From Grifola frondosa (Eukaryota > Basidiomycota > Agaricomycetes > Polyporales > Grifolaceae): a stretch of 64,000 nucleotides of DNA. The notes beneath the pieces were generated by a model that was not told the origin of the DNA, did no database searches, and was given only the letters and a program-made list of their open reading frames with translations. This document shows, one piece after another, positions 45,782 through 60,200 of the stretch (within the stretch, counting starts at the first letter, position 1; every line of letters starts with the position of its first letter). The stretch lies in contig LUGG01000005.1 of assembly GCA_001683735.1 (NCBI GenBank), positions 682,001-746,000 of the forward strand, in the 5' to 3' direction. The position numbers were made by a program, and so were the translations under genes.

Positions 45782-48700
45782 ATGGCTTCTGTATCACAAC
45801 TTCGCTCAATCCTTCCTTCTATTTTCAGCGCTCGTGGTTTGCAAGATGGCGAGCAGGAGTTCTTCGAGGAGCTCATGGCACACAAGCCACACCTTGTCAA
45901 TCTATACGACGTTGGACCTCGAAACCCTCAGGAACAGCGCGAGCTTGAGTCAGGTACGTGCATCAACTGTTCTGGGTGAGCTTTATGTTGAGAGAATAGC
46001 ATCTACAGGCAAAATTGTAGTGAACGGAAGATCTCTCGCTGTGAACTCTGACTTTGCGCGGCAGGTAGTCTTCATCTCACAACAGTTGGATTGCTCAGAA
46101 CGCTATGTCGCTGGTTTGCTACAAGAAGTTATGATCAAGAACCCCAATCTTACCCAGGAGGAATGTATCGAGGCCACCATTTTAGAATTCCATCAACGCC
46201 GCCGCCAGATCGCAGAATGCCTACGGTACATATTCCAGGCTGCCGAGCCTGCAGAGGCGCGTGATGAGCCACCTCTCTACCAACGGCTAGATGCCTTCGT
46301 TCGCCAGCACCTCCTGCCACCACCTGGCGGATCAGGAATGGGTCTTTCGCTAGCGATCAAGGTGTTCCAGGAGATGCATAACTTGGGGAATGTGCTTGCG
46401 AAGGCGCAGTCAGCGCGACAGAACGCGAGGAGTGATACTGTGGCACCTAGCCAGGGTGCGTCGTTTTGATTCATGCTTGATGCGTTAATACCAACGATTT
46501 CAGTAAGGCAACGCAACTGCCGCGGGCTTGGGCTTCGACATTCTGACTGCACGATGCGACTCACTCAAATACGAACGGCGCACACTGGCCACCGTCCTGT
46601 TTCTCATTGCGCGAATGGGCATGCTTTCTGCCACTGAGATCCCAAAATTGGTCGACTGGCTCGATGCAAATCCACGCCACCCGATGACATACTACGTCCT
46701 AACTGCAGTTCTGGCTGCGTTTGACCTTCTCGATCCAAACTCTGTCGGTGGCAAAGCTCGAAGGAACCTATTCTCTTCCAGTAGCCTCATCGCATATATG
46801 CGGAAAAAGTTGGCCGTCTCGACAGAGTGGAGGGAGCCCGGTCTTAAAGCAACGATTTTGCTGAAGTGGACGCTGTTCCTGACGGACGCGCGACACCGCG
46901 ACCCATCCCTGGAGAACACGGAAGGGTTCAAGTCGGAGAGCTGGAGACGCAGATCTGGAACGCGGTACAGGGCGATTGCTTCACGTATGTCGCGCGGATG
47001 ATCTCGCTGTTGCAGGGGAAGCAGGCGGCGTATCCGCCTACATCTTATGCGTCGCGGGTGCTTGCGCCCTTGGAGCAGGAGGCACAGACGGAGCTCCCTG
47101 CGGAGGACTTTAAGCCTGCAATCCTGGAGGCATGTGAGATGCTCGTGCGCTCTCTGATTACGCACGCATCATCGGAGCTGCGAAAGATCAAGCAAAGACA
47201 GGAGGACCTGCTTCTGGCTGGCACGCGTACGGAGCGGTCGAGGATGTTCCGCTCGTCGCTGCCACAATCTGCGGCAAGGGCCCCTGATGCGACCAAGCCG
47301 ACTACGCCACCCCGAAACGACATGGCGATGCTGTTCTCGCTGATTGGACTGCTTTACTCGACGCTACCCTCTGAAAAGGCGCTCGCCTTTTGGGGGGCGG
47401 GATCGATCTCGGAAGAACGGCGCACAGCGTACAGTGAGTATATGGAAGCAAACGCCGGAAAGCTGCCTTCCTTCTTGCAGTGGGCAGTGTGGTCTACGCA
47501 AGCGCGAGATATCGATATGTCCATGGCGCTGTATGACATGCTTTCTGGGCTGGCTAAGGGACAACAATGTAGCGAACTCGCATACAACTTCTTGGCTCGC
47601 GGTGGAGGGGAGGTTGTTCCTGGAAGCTCTATCCCATCTTCTTCTTCTCCTCATTTCAACACAGGTCCAGCAGTTTCGTGGAGCTCAATATTTGGTCTGC
47701 TCGACTCATGGGCTGCAGCCAGTACGAGCCCTCGTGCCAATCCCCCACCACAGCAGGGAATACAGCCCGGATTTCCTTCACAGCCATGGCAAGGTCAACA
47801 GCCTGTACACCAACATCCACCACAGCAAGTCCAGCTCAGCCAGCAGGACGTCCTTCTTGCACAGTCATTCCTCAGATTATTGTCCACTGTCGTAACATAC
47901 TCGGTTGCGGTTCGTGTGGCTATCAGCGGACATGCACGCTTCCGTGCCATTCCTACACTGGTGTCACTTATTCCTCTTGGCATGCCTCTTGAACTGAAGG
48001 GTGCCATCTTTGAGACGCTATCAGCGTTTTGTGAGCCTGGTGCTGGTGCCGCTGGTGTGGAGATATGCAGATCCGTGTGGACGCTAATGGAGAGATTGGA
48101 GGTCATCAATGTGCGAATCACGCCCAACCACGGTAACACCCTTGGCAAGGGCGTGGAACTGGAGTTGGAAGAAGTCGAGGCCGCGTACAAGATGTATCCA
48201 GCAACGATTCCTTTCCTGAAGCTCCTCGCAACTCTCATTCATACGCCCAAACGCATCCCTCTTCATAAACTTGTTGCTGATGCTGAGCCCATCAATACGA
48301 TTCCAGAGACGCTGGGACAACCCTACAGGTCTCCCGGCATTACACCTTTTTCGTCCTTCGTAGTGGATAATGTGTTTTCGAAAATTTCTACTCGAGAATA
48401 TTTGCGTCCAACAGACAGGTGGCGGATGAATGATCTCTGTTTGTGCTTCTTTGAACGCTGCCTGGCGAGCTACGACCTAGAATCGCTGGTGACCAATGTA
48501 GAGGAGCTACAGCCCAGCAAGGATGCCATCTTGCAATTGGCTATTCATCCTGGGTACGATATGATGAAGCAAATGTTGACTCCCTCTACCCTCCAGGCTA
48601 GCATACTCTCCTACCTTGTTGATGGCCTTAACGGATTCGAAAAGGGTCTTGCGGAGGAGGAGCCCTTCTTCCGAATCACAATTGTCCGCGTGTTGAGGAT

Positions 48701-51700
48701 CATTCATCGCGTCTTGGAGACCCAGGATATCTTCTTGGACGTCTTTGTACCGCTCCTCCCAGAGGCCAAAGTGGCTGCCGTGATTGGCGAGGTGCCCCCG
48801 GTCTCGTACTTCATTAGATTAGATCAGGCCTTATCCTTCACTGCGGAGTATGTTCCAGCAGTAGCGGCGTATATCGCTTATCCAGCATACCCCGAACTCA
48901 TGTTGCTCAGTGTCAAGATACTCTCGGCCCTCGCTTCCTCCTCCTCGTTCTCTCACCTTGCCGTCCTACTCGACAGGAGCAGCGATTCGGTGCGAATTTT
49001 GGACGGTTTTCTCAATGTCATGGACACAGATTCGATGGAGGACGTCGAGGCCGCCGAAAGCACCGCCGAACAAAGCACTGGCGCTGGTGCGCCTGATGTA
49101 GACGAACCATCTGCACTTCTTACGCAAGCTATTCGTCTCGCCGTATTAGATTTACTTGTTCAGAACACGCACTCTGGACGCCCCTACCCTAACGTGTCCC
49201 ATTTCCTCCTATTCGGCGGAGCGAGGCCCGAGGACCAAATCCAAGATCCTCATGCTCTCGGTGCTAGACGTTCCTGCGTTCATGCTATCCTCGATCTACT
49301 CAATACTGGCGTTCCGAGATTGAAGGGCAAGGAGAGTCGTCGACAAGCTCCTTTGACTGCGCCATTGTTTGTCACACTTCCTGCGCTTGCAGAGCGCTGT
49401 TACCACGTCTTATATCAATTATGTCAACATCCACGCACTTCAGAATTTACTATGCGATACCTGCGTACTAGGGAGGACTTTTTTGCTCGCCATCTCGCTG
49501 CGGTACCCTTCAAGACCCCTACCACTCGTCAAGACCCCTTCATCGAGGTGGTGTATAGCGATGGCTCCCGCGTCATCACCACCGTCAACGCGATGGCTTC
49601 TTTCCTGAAGCTGCGCTCCTGGATTCTCGACCTCGTCGCCCTTGACCTGCATGTGCTCACGAACAGAGGTCATCAGAAAAGCGTTGCAGAACTCCTCGAA
49701 TTGATGTTTGGTAACGAGGAGGACTATTTGGACGAAGGAATGGACGCTTGGCAGGACGATATGTTCAAACCATTCCATGAGGTCGGGCAGTCGCATCTGA
49801 GGATGATTGAGTTGGTGCAGTCTTTGGACTTCGATTGGTCAGACAGCTTGTCTGTCCAGCCCACCGAATTGCAACTCCTAGGACAACTGAATCTTCAGGC
49901 CTGTATTCGCGCTGACGATTCTGGATGCGAGGTTGTAGACCGAACGGCGTTACTATCACTACTGACGTTGGCCAAGCGTACTCTTCATATGCAGGGCAGG
50001 ATCATGACCCAGGCACAGGTTGACCAGCTCGCAGCAGAGACAAATTACATTCTGGAGAGCTGTGCAGTCGAGAATCACCGCCGTGGGATCCATTATGCAG
50101 CTGCCAGTGGATACGAGGCGTGGAGAAGATTGCTTGACATGGCGCTGATGAAGTGTTTCGACCGTTTGCCCTATGACCGCCGCGAGAATATGCTGTTCGA
50201 TCTCCTGCATGTGCTCCCGCATTCTCTACGATCTCCAAACATTCAAGAATCCACTGCGATTCTACTTTCAGAGACCGTATTATCGACGATTACCAAGTTA
50301 CGAGAGGACCGACGCCACCAGATTATTTTGCAATCGGCAGGTGGCGATGTTGAAGCAGGTGCCCTTCCCTCTGAGCGTCTGTTTTCCCTCCTGCGTAGCA
50401 TCCTGGATTGTATCATCGACAACAATCGCGTCGAATTGGTCCGCGGGAATCTTTATGCTTCACTGATCAATTATCTCCATCTCATTGCTTCAGCTGAAGG
50501 ATCCCAGTACCCGGAGGAAGACGGCCTACTCAGTCTTTCTAGGACGTCTCGGAGCCGTGATGATTCCGCCTACAGTGACAGCCTATCATTTGCAGCTAAT
50601 CAACCAGTACAAACCCCGACATCATCTACATCCCTCGCAACTGGCACGCTCATCGTTCTGAAAAGTGTCATGGAACGGTTGGTTGCCGTCATCTCACGGG
50701 ATGCAATCGACGGAACAGAGGTTTGGAAGACTATTGCTTTCATGCTGTTGGATTCTTTGGTTCGGCTCTCTTGCTCGGAGAAGCCGTCGACCGTTCTTGT
50801 TGCCTTGTCTCGCCATGGTTTCTTGTCCGGCTTCGTTCAGGGGCTGAAGGAGTCTGATCTACGACTGCAATCTGTCCTAAAACCCGATCCAGGTAATATT
50901 TTCTGCGATTTTATATCTTTCTGCCTGCTGATGATGATTTCACAGATGACTTGAATTCGCTATATGTGTATGAAGCAAAGATGTCGCTATTGATCCGAAT
51001 GGCGCAAAGCAGGCAAGGCGCTGAACGGTTGATGGACGCTCGTGTTATCCCTGTCCTCGCGAATTGCGACTATCTCGATGCCAGACCGGAGGCAGACCAA
51101 GCGTTCCTAGGCATGTTCATTACTTTCAATTGCTCTGTGTCATGCTGACTTCGCTACGATCAATGCAGATCAAGACAGCTTCTTGCCCTCCGCTGTCCAG
51201 CGATATCACCAATTGTTCATGCCTGCTTTGCAGTTGGTGAGCGGGATGTTGATTGCATTGGGACCCAAGCACACTACGGCGGGCAACCACGTACGTTTCT
51301 TTTTTTCCAGATATATGTCATCTCATGCGTTGGTTATAGGCTTTGCAATTCCTCTCCAGTCACAGTGACACTGCTGTTCTTCTGCTGAAGAATGAGGTAG
51401 ACGAACTTTCGATCTCGGTGATGGAAGAGATCAGTCTCCTGGTGTCGCTATGTGGTAATGTTGTCCACCTGGTTCCCAAAACCGAGCTAGTGAGATTTTT
51501 TCGATTTCTATTGAAGATGTCCTCCTACTAATGAGATATTTAGTTGTCACATTCCGGTTTTGGATCACTCCATGGTGCTATATCAGGATTAGCGGCTAAA
51601 TGTCTCGGTGATCGCCACTGGCTAGACGGCGTGAAGCCACAAACAGATGCTGAATTGCAGGATGCTAGTGTGTTTGCGCCAGGTATGTACTGATGACTAT

Positions 51701-52776
51701 TGTATCTAGCCGGACCATTTGCTAACGTCGAATTATATTCATCTTCACAGACTATGGTTCTGAAACCAAGTTCCGCATCACTGTTCATCGTAAGAGCCAG
51801 CTTCTGCATAAAGCTGTCATTACATACCTCGGCACTGCAAGTGAATTTACGGGTATGTTATTTGTCAGATCTCGTCGATAGGCGTACTGAAAACATTCAT
51901 CAGAGGAAGAATTCACTTTGGTACTCTCACCGGTGGTGTCGACACCGAAGAAAGAAGAGCGTTCCTCTCGCTTTATGGGTGAGAGTCCTTCCCTACTTAC
52001 GCTACATCCCACTGACGATCGTATAGCTACCGTGCCCACGGTTGGCGACGCAATTGAAGCACTGAGCGAGTTGTGCAATGACCTCGCTAACACACTTAAG
52101 AACATCGTCGACCTGTCTGCAGAGTTGGCCTCGAGAGACCACATCAGGGTGGATAACATACAGGAGGCACGTCTCCTTCAATCCCCCCCAGTGACGAGAT
52201 TATTGATGTGCACTACGCAGATCGTCATCTTGTCAGACCCGAGTCTGCTCGAGAACCTTGATATACGGCAGAAGCAGTCGCTGATCAGTCGCGAGCTGGG
52301 GCGTTGGCGCGTAGAAGCCGAACGGCGGGCTCGGATCTCTCTTAGTATGTTGCACTGTTGCCCATAGGCCTGCTGAGATCTGACTTCAAATTTTGTAAAG
52401 GCTCCTTGGAAATGTTACTGCTTCTATTGTGGCGTCACCTCGCTTTCTACTCGGAGGGGCGACATGTCAATAATCCCGATCTTAAAGGGTCCATATCACA
52501 CACGATGCGCTTTGCATCATCACCAGACAGCGAAGTACTCAAGTTGGAGGCACAGAGGAGGTTAGCACCGGTATTGCAACAACTGAAGAGACTTGACCTA
52601 GTATGTAACCGCACTTACTATGAGAGAACCTACTCAATGAACTGATTGCAGAGTGACGAGACGCTGGGGAAGGAATGGCGCTCCTACGAGGACTATATCG
52701 AGATCATGTCACGGAGGCTGAAGGATACAGTGGGACTGGAGGACCAGCTGGATGGTACACAAAACGGGCATGCTTA
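45782..52776 (+). CDS. NUP192: Inner-ring nucleoporin Nup192/Nup205 (one apparent frameshift)
   Basis: Large alpha-helical scaffold of the nuclear pore inner ring. Start ATG at 45782 (MASVSQLRSILPSIFSARGL) and a first intron with donor GTACGT near 45954; then GKIVVNGRSLAVNSDFARQV, QEECIEATILEFHQRRRQIA, LGFDILTARCDSLKYERRTL. One long exon (about 46950-50890) gives about 1,300 uninterrupted residues, followed by 3' exons with DARVIPVLANCDYLDARP, LPSAVQRYHQLFMPALQLV, LSLLVSLCGNVVHL-like sequence and a C-terminus ending DGTQNGHA (stop 52774-52776). Total about 2,000 residues, as usual. At about 46935-46940 EGFKS and GELETQIWNAVQGD are one base out of phase; a single added base joins them. Pore scaffold genes are essential, so a sequencing error is the likely cause. 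Confidence 0.93.
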
Positions 52777-52958
52777 GCCCCCTGATCTACGGACGTTGTG
52801 AAGCAGGATTTCTGAGATTTCGCGCGCAGTTTGGGATAGCAACGACAATGTATAATAATTTAAGATGCAAGTCTTCCGGCGCATATATGACCCTACAGGA
52901 ACCCATGAGAACAACAGGTCAGTATGGATATCGATCGTGTAAATACACGCTGGACACG
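52777..52958. other. Convergent 3' flanks of NUP192 and SFT2
   Basis: Only 182 bases separate the two stop codons. No terminator-like hairpin is obvious; the transcripts probably overlap. Confidence 0.4.
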
Positions 52959-53902
52959 TCAGATGGGAAGGAGACTCCCTGCGCCGCGCAAGGCCATCTG
53001 TCCGCCGAACCGGAGGGTTTGTGTACCACCCGGGAAATACGCCAGAACATACGAAGCGAGCGCGACAATCTGCGCCACGCAATCAGATAAGGCACACGTC
53101 AGTTAGATCAATGAGATGACCGTACTTGGATGATAGCACCTATCAAAGACCCAATGTATGAATGCGCCTACACCAAATATGTACACGTCAGTGAGTGTCA
53201 TAGCGCAATATCTTGGGTATAAATTCACGCACACCGAGAGCGAAGTATAGGGTGAGCCCTAGACTTGCGAGGTACGCAACAGAAAATGGCAGTCGTTCTT
53301 TTGTAACAAGATGCTTGATGTGGTTTATTGGTCCGATGAGGACCGAGAACCTGCCGGGATACTCAGATGTCACATCTCGACTCCTGCGGGGTCCAAGAGA
53401 CTCACCCAAACATCACTAGCAAGCTCCCCAAGCTACATGACGACTTAGGTCCTTCACGGAGGCAACATTGAGCTACCTGGCGTACCTGAACGCGAGCGCG
53501 AACTTCGCTGGTCGTACCGCCAGTAACGGTAGTGTCAAAAATGCGACGAAGAAACAGACGGCCGCCCCAACTAGACATCCCCCAAATCCTAGCAACCTTC
53601 AGCAGGACACCCAAGGGTACGGAACCAGCGTCCAGCGGAACACTAATGAGTGCGGTCACTTTAAGCCAGCAGAACGTGACGCACCTCTCCCACCTCGACA
53701 GCGCAAAGTACGCTTCCTCCTCATTAGAACGCTCACTGGAGCGCAGCGGGATGTAGCCGCCGCCGACGGCGTTGTAGAAACGCGCGAAAGGATTCGAGCC
53801 TGTTGGTGCCGTGGCATCTTGCCCAGAATCGTCATTGTTTCCTCGGGCCCAACGAAACTGCGAAAGGTTGTCGCGGAAGGTCTGTTCTGTGGACTGAGGC
53901 AT
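52959..53902 (-). CDS. SFT2: SFT2-type Golgi vesicle transport membrane protein
   Basis: Four-span membrane protein of late Golgi/endosome traffic (Sft2/Got1-like fold). Start ATG at 53902: MPQSTEQTFRDNLSQFRWAR, then NPFARFYNAVGGGYIPLRS and EEEAYFALSRWER. After an intron come hydrophobic segments AVCFFVAFLTLPLLAV, SLGSLLVMFG, LPFSVAYLASLGLTLYFALG and AQIVALASYVLAYFPGG, the last followed by the family's C-terminus TQTLRFGGQMALRGAGSLLP (stop at 52959). SRWER before the first span and YFPGG after the fourth are conserved in the family. Introns: one after SRWER, one near 53488 (GTACGC), one at GTGAGT next to 53405 and one before the last exon. No frame problem needed. Confidence 0.9.
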
Positions 53903-54206
53903 AAGCGTAGATGCTACGACAGTATGAAGACGATATATGGGACTTGGATGTCGGTGAAGGGTTAAGTCACCTGTTACTAGCGCAGCAGCGCTATTCAGCC
54001 GGCTCCAAACTCAGCATTTCGTGACCAAGCCACATTGGTCGCAGCGTTGTTTCTCAGATCTCATCCTCAACACAGAGCGGTCGCAATTAATGATAAAGTC
54101 AACAATCGGTGCTGTCTCTGGTCCATCGATGCGCATGCCAATAATTATAAGTTGATGCTCGAACGAAATAAATTATATACCCATACTTCAAGAAATCATA
54201 CAATAT
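53903..54206. other. SFT2 promoter / LAA1 3' flank
   Basis: About 300 bases between two minus-strand genes; AT-richer toward the LAA1 stop. Nothing further recognised. Confidence 0.4.
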
Positions 54207-57200
54207 TTAAAACGACTTCAGGGATATCTGAGGCTTCACCGGTTCCACTGTCTGGGCTTTATTTCCCAATGCCGATCTCATAGAGCTTTCCAAGGTCCCC
54301 CGCACTGCGGCATCCAATCGACCAGTGGCTTCCTTGAAGGCAGCAGGTGACGCTGCAGCAAACGATAGCAGTTGAGCGATGCTTTGTGTATGCAGTGCTG
54401 AAGGGGGGATCGTAATGGATCCAAGCAAAATATCATCGCCGGCATCAATACGCCCAACGACCGAGCACCTGAAGTAAATATTCGTTGAGTGATTGATATA
54501 GCTGAAGGAAATGGAGCTTACGTAGATCTTCGCCAACAGAGAAAAATAATGCGGTGAACGCCTTATATATCTCAGTCACAATTGCCGGATGCTGCTCCTT
54601 GGGATGAATATCGTCGATGGAGGCTGCTATATCGGCCAGGCATTCGATCATACCAGGCAGGAGCTGCCTGGTACAAATACGAAGGGTAGAGTTCCCAGAT
54701 GTAGAGGCCATTATTAATGTTCTCGCACATTGTGCAGCGGTCAACGACATCTGATACGTCACGCTAAGCATCTCTATCGAATTTTATTCTGAAGTATCTT
54801 ACCTCGCCCGCCTCAACAAGTTTCTGTGATATCAAGAAACAGCAGCGTTCCACGATAGGTTTTCCTATAGGAACCGACGTCGGAACAACAGTGAGGATAA
54901 GGACCGCTGCAAGAAGATTATTTTTAATTTTCTTAGAAGATATGGCACCCTCGCGACCTCTGCGTCACCACATGCATTAGAGGTGCTACGCATTATTGGC
55001 AAAGAACTGGACCCACCTCATTTCATCGACATTGATTAGGCACGCCGACAGCAGTCCATGAACAACACGACCGAATTTATTATCTGGATCCCATTCAGGA
55101 GGTCGCTCAAGAATACTCTTCAACGATTGCAGCGTTGGTCCCACGAGGTCGACTTCCGATGTCTCGTCTTTAAGTAGTTCTATTATAAACCTTTCAGTGG
55201 ACATGTTATAAGATATCATGTGTCTAAGTACTCACCGCTGTAAAGCGTGATCGAGACGGCTCTGAATTGCTCCTTCTGACTCGCACCAAACCTTGAGGCC
55301 ACAGCCGCGAAGGCGTCGAAACTAGCATTTATGAGGTTGATTTTCTCAAGGATTGCCGCTGGCTCATCTACAAAAATCAGAGAGGAGCAGTTCACAGTTG
55401 GTGGTACGTACGAGTGCGATTACCCGTGATTGCTCCCTTGAGTACATATGCGCATATTCGCAGGCAGTGGGTATGTGGGGATGTCAGGAGCTCTTCATGG
55501 GATAGACCTTCTCCGTTACTGCAGTCAACGATTGTGAACAAGTGATGCACAACGAAATGATTGCGGTCACGAACGTGAGATCACCAGAACGTTTGAGACT
55601 ATCAGCAAGGCTCGCAATGGTTTCCACAAGCTGTACTTGAACTCCGAAGGGTTCAGTCAACGCCATTCGATAAAACAGATTGACTAGCTCTTCAAATATA
55701 ATGGCATCACCGAACACTTTACCACAATACTTCCGTTGTACAAGGCTTCTGAGGGCTTGCAAAGCAATGACTGAGGTTCGCTGAGAGGGTACGTCGGAGT
55801 CAGGAGTAGAAGTCACCAAGGCCTCATAGACCAGTCCGAAAATGACGTAGAAGAAAGCGGTAGGTTCATCGCGCTCATGCAAGTCTTGCTTCCCAGCTTG
55901 CTGAGGAACGGTAGACTCGTGCCCATCCATCGCTGCCAAAATATGCGGATCTTCGTTCTGCATTGCCGTTGCGATCGCTTGTAGAATAATTGGCCAAGCA
56001 TCGAGATAGTACTGATGAAAACGTGAGCCGACATCTTAGATTAACATCAAAAACTTACCGGCAAGAGAATTTCTCGTCCAAGATTAGCATAGGACGAATC
56101 CACAGGTCCCGTGGAACTTTCGTCAAGCAGCTCGGCATCTACGCGAATACTTGCGTAATCTCTCAGGGAAGCAATCCAGAGCGACGCCAGCGTTGCACGG
56201 TATGGCTTTACGACGTCCGCCAGGTATTTCTGATCAACGCTGGCAACCTCTAATTCAGCCCAAGCAGACAATGTGCACATGACAGATGCAGATGCATTAG
56301 GGCTCAGCTCGGTTGCGTCTCCGAGTGTCAGCATCCCCGAAGCTATTTAGCTTCATGAGCGAGGGAAACTACTAGACGTAAGATGGAACTATGACAAACC
56401 TTTGGATTGCTCGAGCGCCGAAGTCAAAAGCTTTAGTATGCGCCCCATCCTATGGACATCCTTTACTACACCACAGCCCACAAAGGTGGCACAAGCACCT
56501 ATGGCTGAGGCTAAGATCTCCGGGGTCGAATCGGATGAGAACGCTGGCGTGAGTGCTGCAGTGATAGGGGCCTGGTGTTGCTCCAAGAGAAGGGTGTTCT
56601 CATAATCAGGATCTGGCACTTTTGCAAAGATCTGCACAATACGTGTTCAGCATGGCAAGACAATGGCTAGGAAATAATCTTGTACCTCAATAATGTCGCG
56701 CAATACTGTGAGACCTTCGAGACGAATTTCTGTGACGTGTGCAGCTGACGCAGTGAATGCAACCCTGATCAGTTCCGGCACATGCGACACTAGTAAATTT
56801 GAGACGGGAAGGCCTTGGCTGCGAGCGAATGCGATGTCGAGATTTTCTCTTCTCCCAGATCGGCCAACTATCGTACAGATGCTATGCAAGCACTGTAACG
56901 CAAATAGCTGAGTTCTCCAACGCGATGTCTGACGCGCAGCTCCCGATGAGGTCGATCCCGCGCTTAGAGATTGCCCCTCGTCATCAACGAGTTCTCCCCG
57001 CTTAGCTGCAGCGTCTGCAGCCTGCTGTGATGCCGTCGTTCGGGACATAATCCGCTGACACAAGTCTATCCATGCGGATGGATTGTGATTGACGGTCTGT
57101 TGCAACCAGCTCACAATCACATTGCGAACGCCGTCGACAGAGGAGTCATCATCGAGCATCGCAAAAAGCTCTTCCACAAGTTGATCGCCTCCCAGCCTCG

Positions 57201-60200
57201 ACATGCTGAAAGCGTCCTTCTGCACCAGCTGATAGAGAGCATTGATAGAGGCTAATTTGAGCGGCCTTCGGGAGGAAGAAAGATATCCCCGGAACCGTGC
57301 AACCAGGTCAGGTACTTGAACGTATTCGGGTGCGAACATGAGGAAATGTTGAATACACTTCATGGCCTCCACGCATATCCCATCGTCTTCCTCATTAATA
57401 AATTGGTGGACAAGGTCGAGCACGAGGGTTCGAGTTCTAGTCGATTCCTGGATATCGGGGCCGAGGACAGTAATAACTGCGTCGATATTTTGGCAAACGA
57501 CTTGGTAAGTGGGTAGATCGCCACTTAGGTTCACGTGATTGAGTGAACCTCCTTCAGGCTCATGTGATTCCAACATGTAAACTTTGAAGAGTAGCCCCAA
57601 GGTGCTGGAGACAAAAGGAGCGTATGCCAGGCTGGCCGCATCGATGACCCGCACCAAAGCGCTGAGGGCCCAGAAATGGACGACAGGATGAGGGTCATTA
57701 ACCAGCGACATCAAGACGTGCACTGTAGTCTTCAGGAGGGGACCAGCAGCTAGACCGCCAACATACGCGTGAATAGTGCCGAAGGCGAGGGCACATCCAG
57801 CCCGTCCTTGAGGGTCACGGTTGCTCACAACATGATCAACAAGCATCTTGACTTGATTGGTCAAGAAATTGGTATCAGCAATACTGGCCAAGCGACCAAT
57901 AGCTTCACTGCTTGCTTTTCGCAGAACGAAGTCTCCTTCAACGAGCACATCCTGATGTTTCCAATGGCATTGAGTTAGTGATCGTTCATTGATTGCAACT
58001 CGCATACCTTCAAGAATGCGGAAAGAAGCGTCGTTACTTGAGCACTGCCAAGGACCTGTCGAGCATGCGACGAGGTTGCTTGACGCAGCGCAATGACAAG
58101 TGCTACAGTTGCATTGATCATTACCGCAGCTTTGCGCCCAGAATTCTTTTCTGACTTCACGGATCCTGTAGAGTCCAAGAGCTGGGTCACCATGCGGGTG
58201 GCCTGGGTGACATCCTGGACGGGAAGGAGTTGAGCAAAGAGAGTTATGGCAGCGTCCACTGCTGCCGTCTCGCAAGGAGGCGGCTCGGGTGATTGGCGAT
58301 TAGAGTCAGAACCGCTCAACTGACACAGCCATAGAGGGTCATGCTCATACGCGCCGATGATAGGTCTTTGATACTGCAGGGTACTCAGTGAACCAGCTAT
58401 TCAACGACATTGCGGGAGCCTCACCATTGCATCGATCGAAATTTCGATGTTGTCGCGATTCATCCATTCCTTGGGACCATTTTCGGCCGTATCGTCAATC
58501 TGGATGTTGGTCACTCCATAGGCATACCCATCAACACTTTGCCAAATGGACAAGAATGTTCCAGAGGATGATGCGATTGCTGCTTGGACGGTCGAACCAG
58601 CATAGCCATCTGGACTGGCAAAAAGAGAGATAGCCGACTGTAGCAAAGATGACTGTACCAACTCTGTAATACCGGATACTCCCAAGGACGAGAAGCATTG
58701 GAAGATACGGGAGCGTAGCAAGGCCTCTCGTGCATCTAACGAGAGCCCCTTAGCATCTAACTGCGGCTCCTCTGTGTTCAATTCCGCGCGCTGGGAAAGG
58801 AAGGAGTTCGCAAATTGTAGTCCATTGGTTAGCAACGATGCAATCCGTCTTGTCACGTCAGCTGTCACGAGGGTGGGTGAGTTGTACTTCAAAAAGCAGT
58901 ACACTGCTCCGAGTGCGCTCTCGCGAAGGTGGAGAAGGAACATCCATTCGGAGGCGCTCCGTCCGGTCGAACGATCTTTCAACGATGGCCTCGGTAGGGC
59001 ATTTCGCCAAAGGACAAGTAGCTGTGGGAGGTGTGCTCGTACGAAGTTTGCGCCTAGCGTCATCAGGGATGCGATGCACGTCCACCCAACCTCGACCTCT
59101 ATTCTCGCTATCTTCACGTCGTGGTCGCCTGCGCGCTTGAGCACCTGAACCGCCATATCGAAAACCTTCGCGCTGACGTCATATGAGACATATAACGGGC
59201 GATCAGGGATGACTGCTAGCAGGGCCGCAAGACCATAGGCATGGCCCAAAGCACGCAGATGAATATCAGATGGCGCAGCGGGGGTTGTAAGTGAAGATAT
59301 GTCGCGCTGCAGTTTCTCTACGACGCTGAGGAGGACCTTAGGAAGTCGCAGAGGAGTAGAATAGCCGAAACATCGTAGCGCCCATGCAGTATTGACACGG
59401 ACCGTGTGACTGGGATGAGAAAGGAGGTTGAGCAATGGATCAAGCAGTGCGTCCTAGAGAGGAGTAATTGGGATTAGACCATAAGCTGGCGCACGGACAA
59501 ACATACCTGGACTGGAGCGGGAGCGTTCCCCAACTGCCGCACTAATCCAGCTACTTCTCTGAGAGCAATCACCAGTACAGCCGAACTGGGAGCACTCTGA
59601 CCTGGCATTAGTGCAGGCCATCGCTTAAGGTATGTGCTTGAGAGCTCCTGTATCGCAGTAATCTGGGCCTGTTCTCCAAGTATGCGCACGCCGACCAGAT
59701 CTCTGAGTATGACTTCGATCAACGAACGAACGAAGAGTATCTCATATCGCGTAGCCGTATTGCGAGGATTGGATACAATCTCCACCATGAGGTGATCGAC
59801 CACAAGAGCATAATTACTCTCCACAAAGGTTGAACCAAGAATGGTCAGCAGTCCCGAGTAGAAGTCAAAGATTCCCACACGGCATTTCCGTGACGCCTGA
59901 GGCTTGTTGAAGTGACTAGAGAGTTGACAGAGCATCTCGCTTGGAGTCATGATAGGCTTCGCTTCTTCTGCAGTTGCATGCGGTCCGGGTGTCATGTCTT
60001 CGTCCTCATCTGGGGCATGGCCCTTTTTTGTCTTCTTTGATGAATCAACCACGGGTATGACACGTTCGACCTGGGTAGAGGCCAACATATGCGCCACAAG
60101 CTTTGACAACGACCTACGCGTGAGGTGATCTGCACTCTCCAAACTTCTTACGCAAAGATTGACGATCGACTCGACATCAACCACAGATCTGGTACCGTCA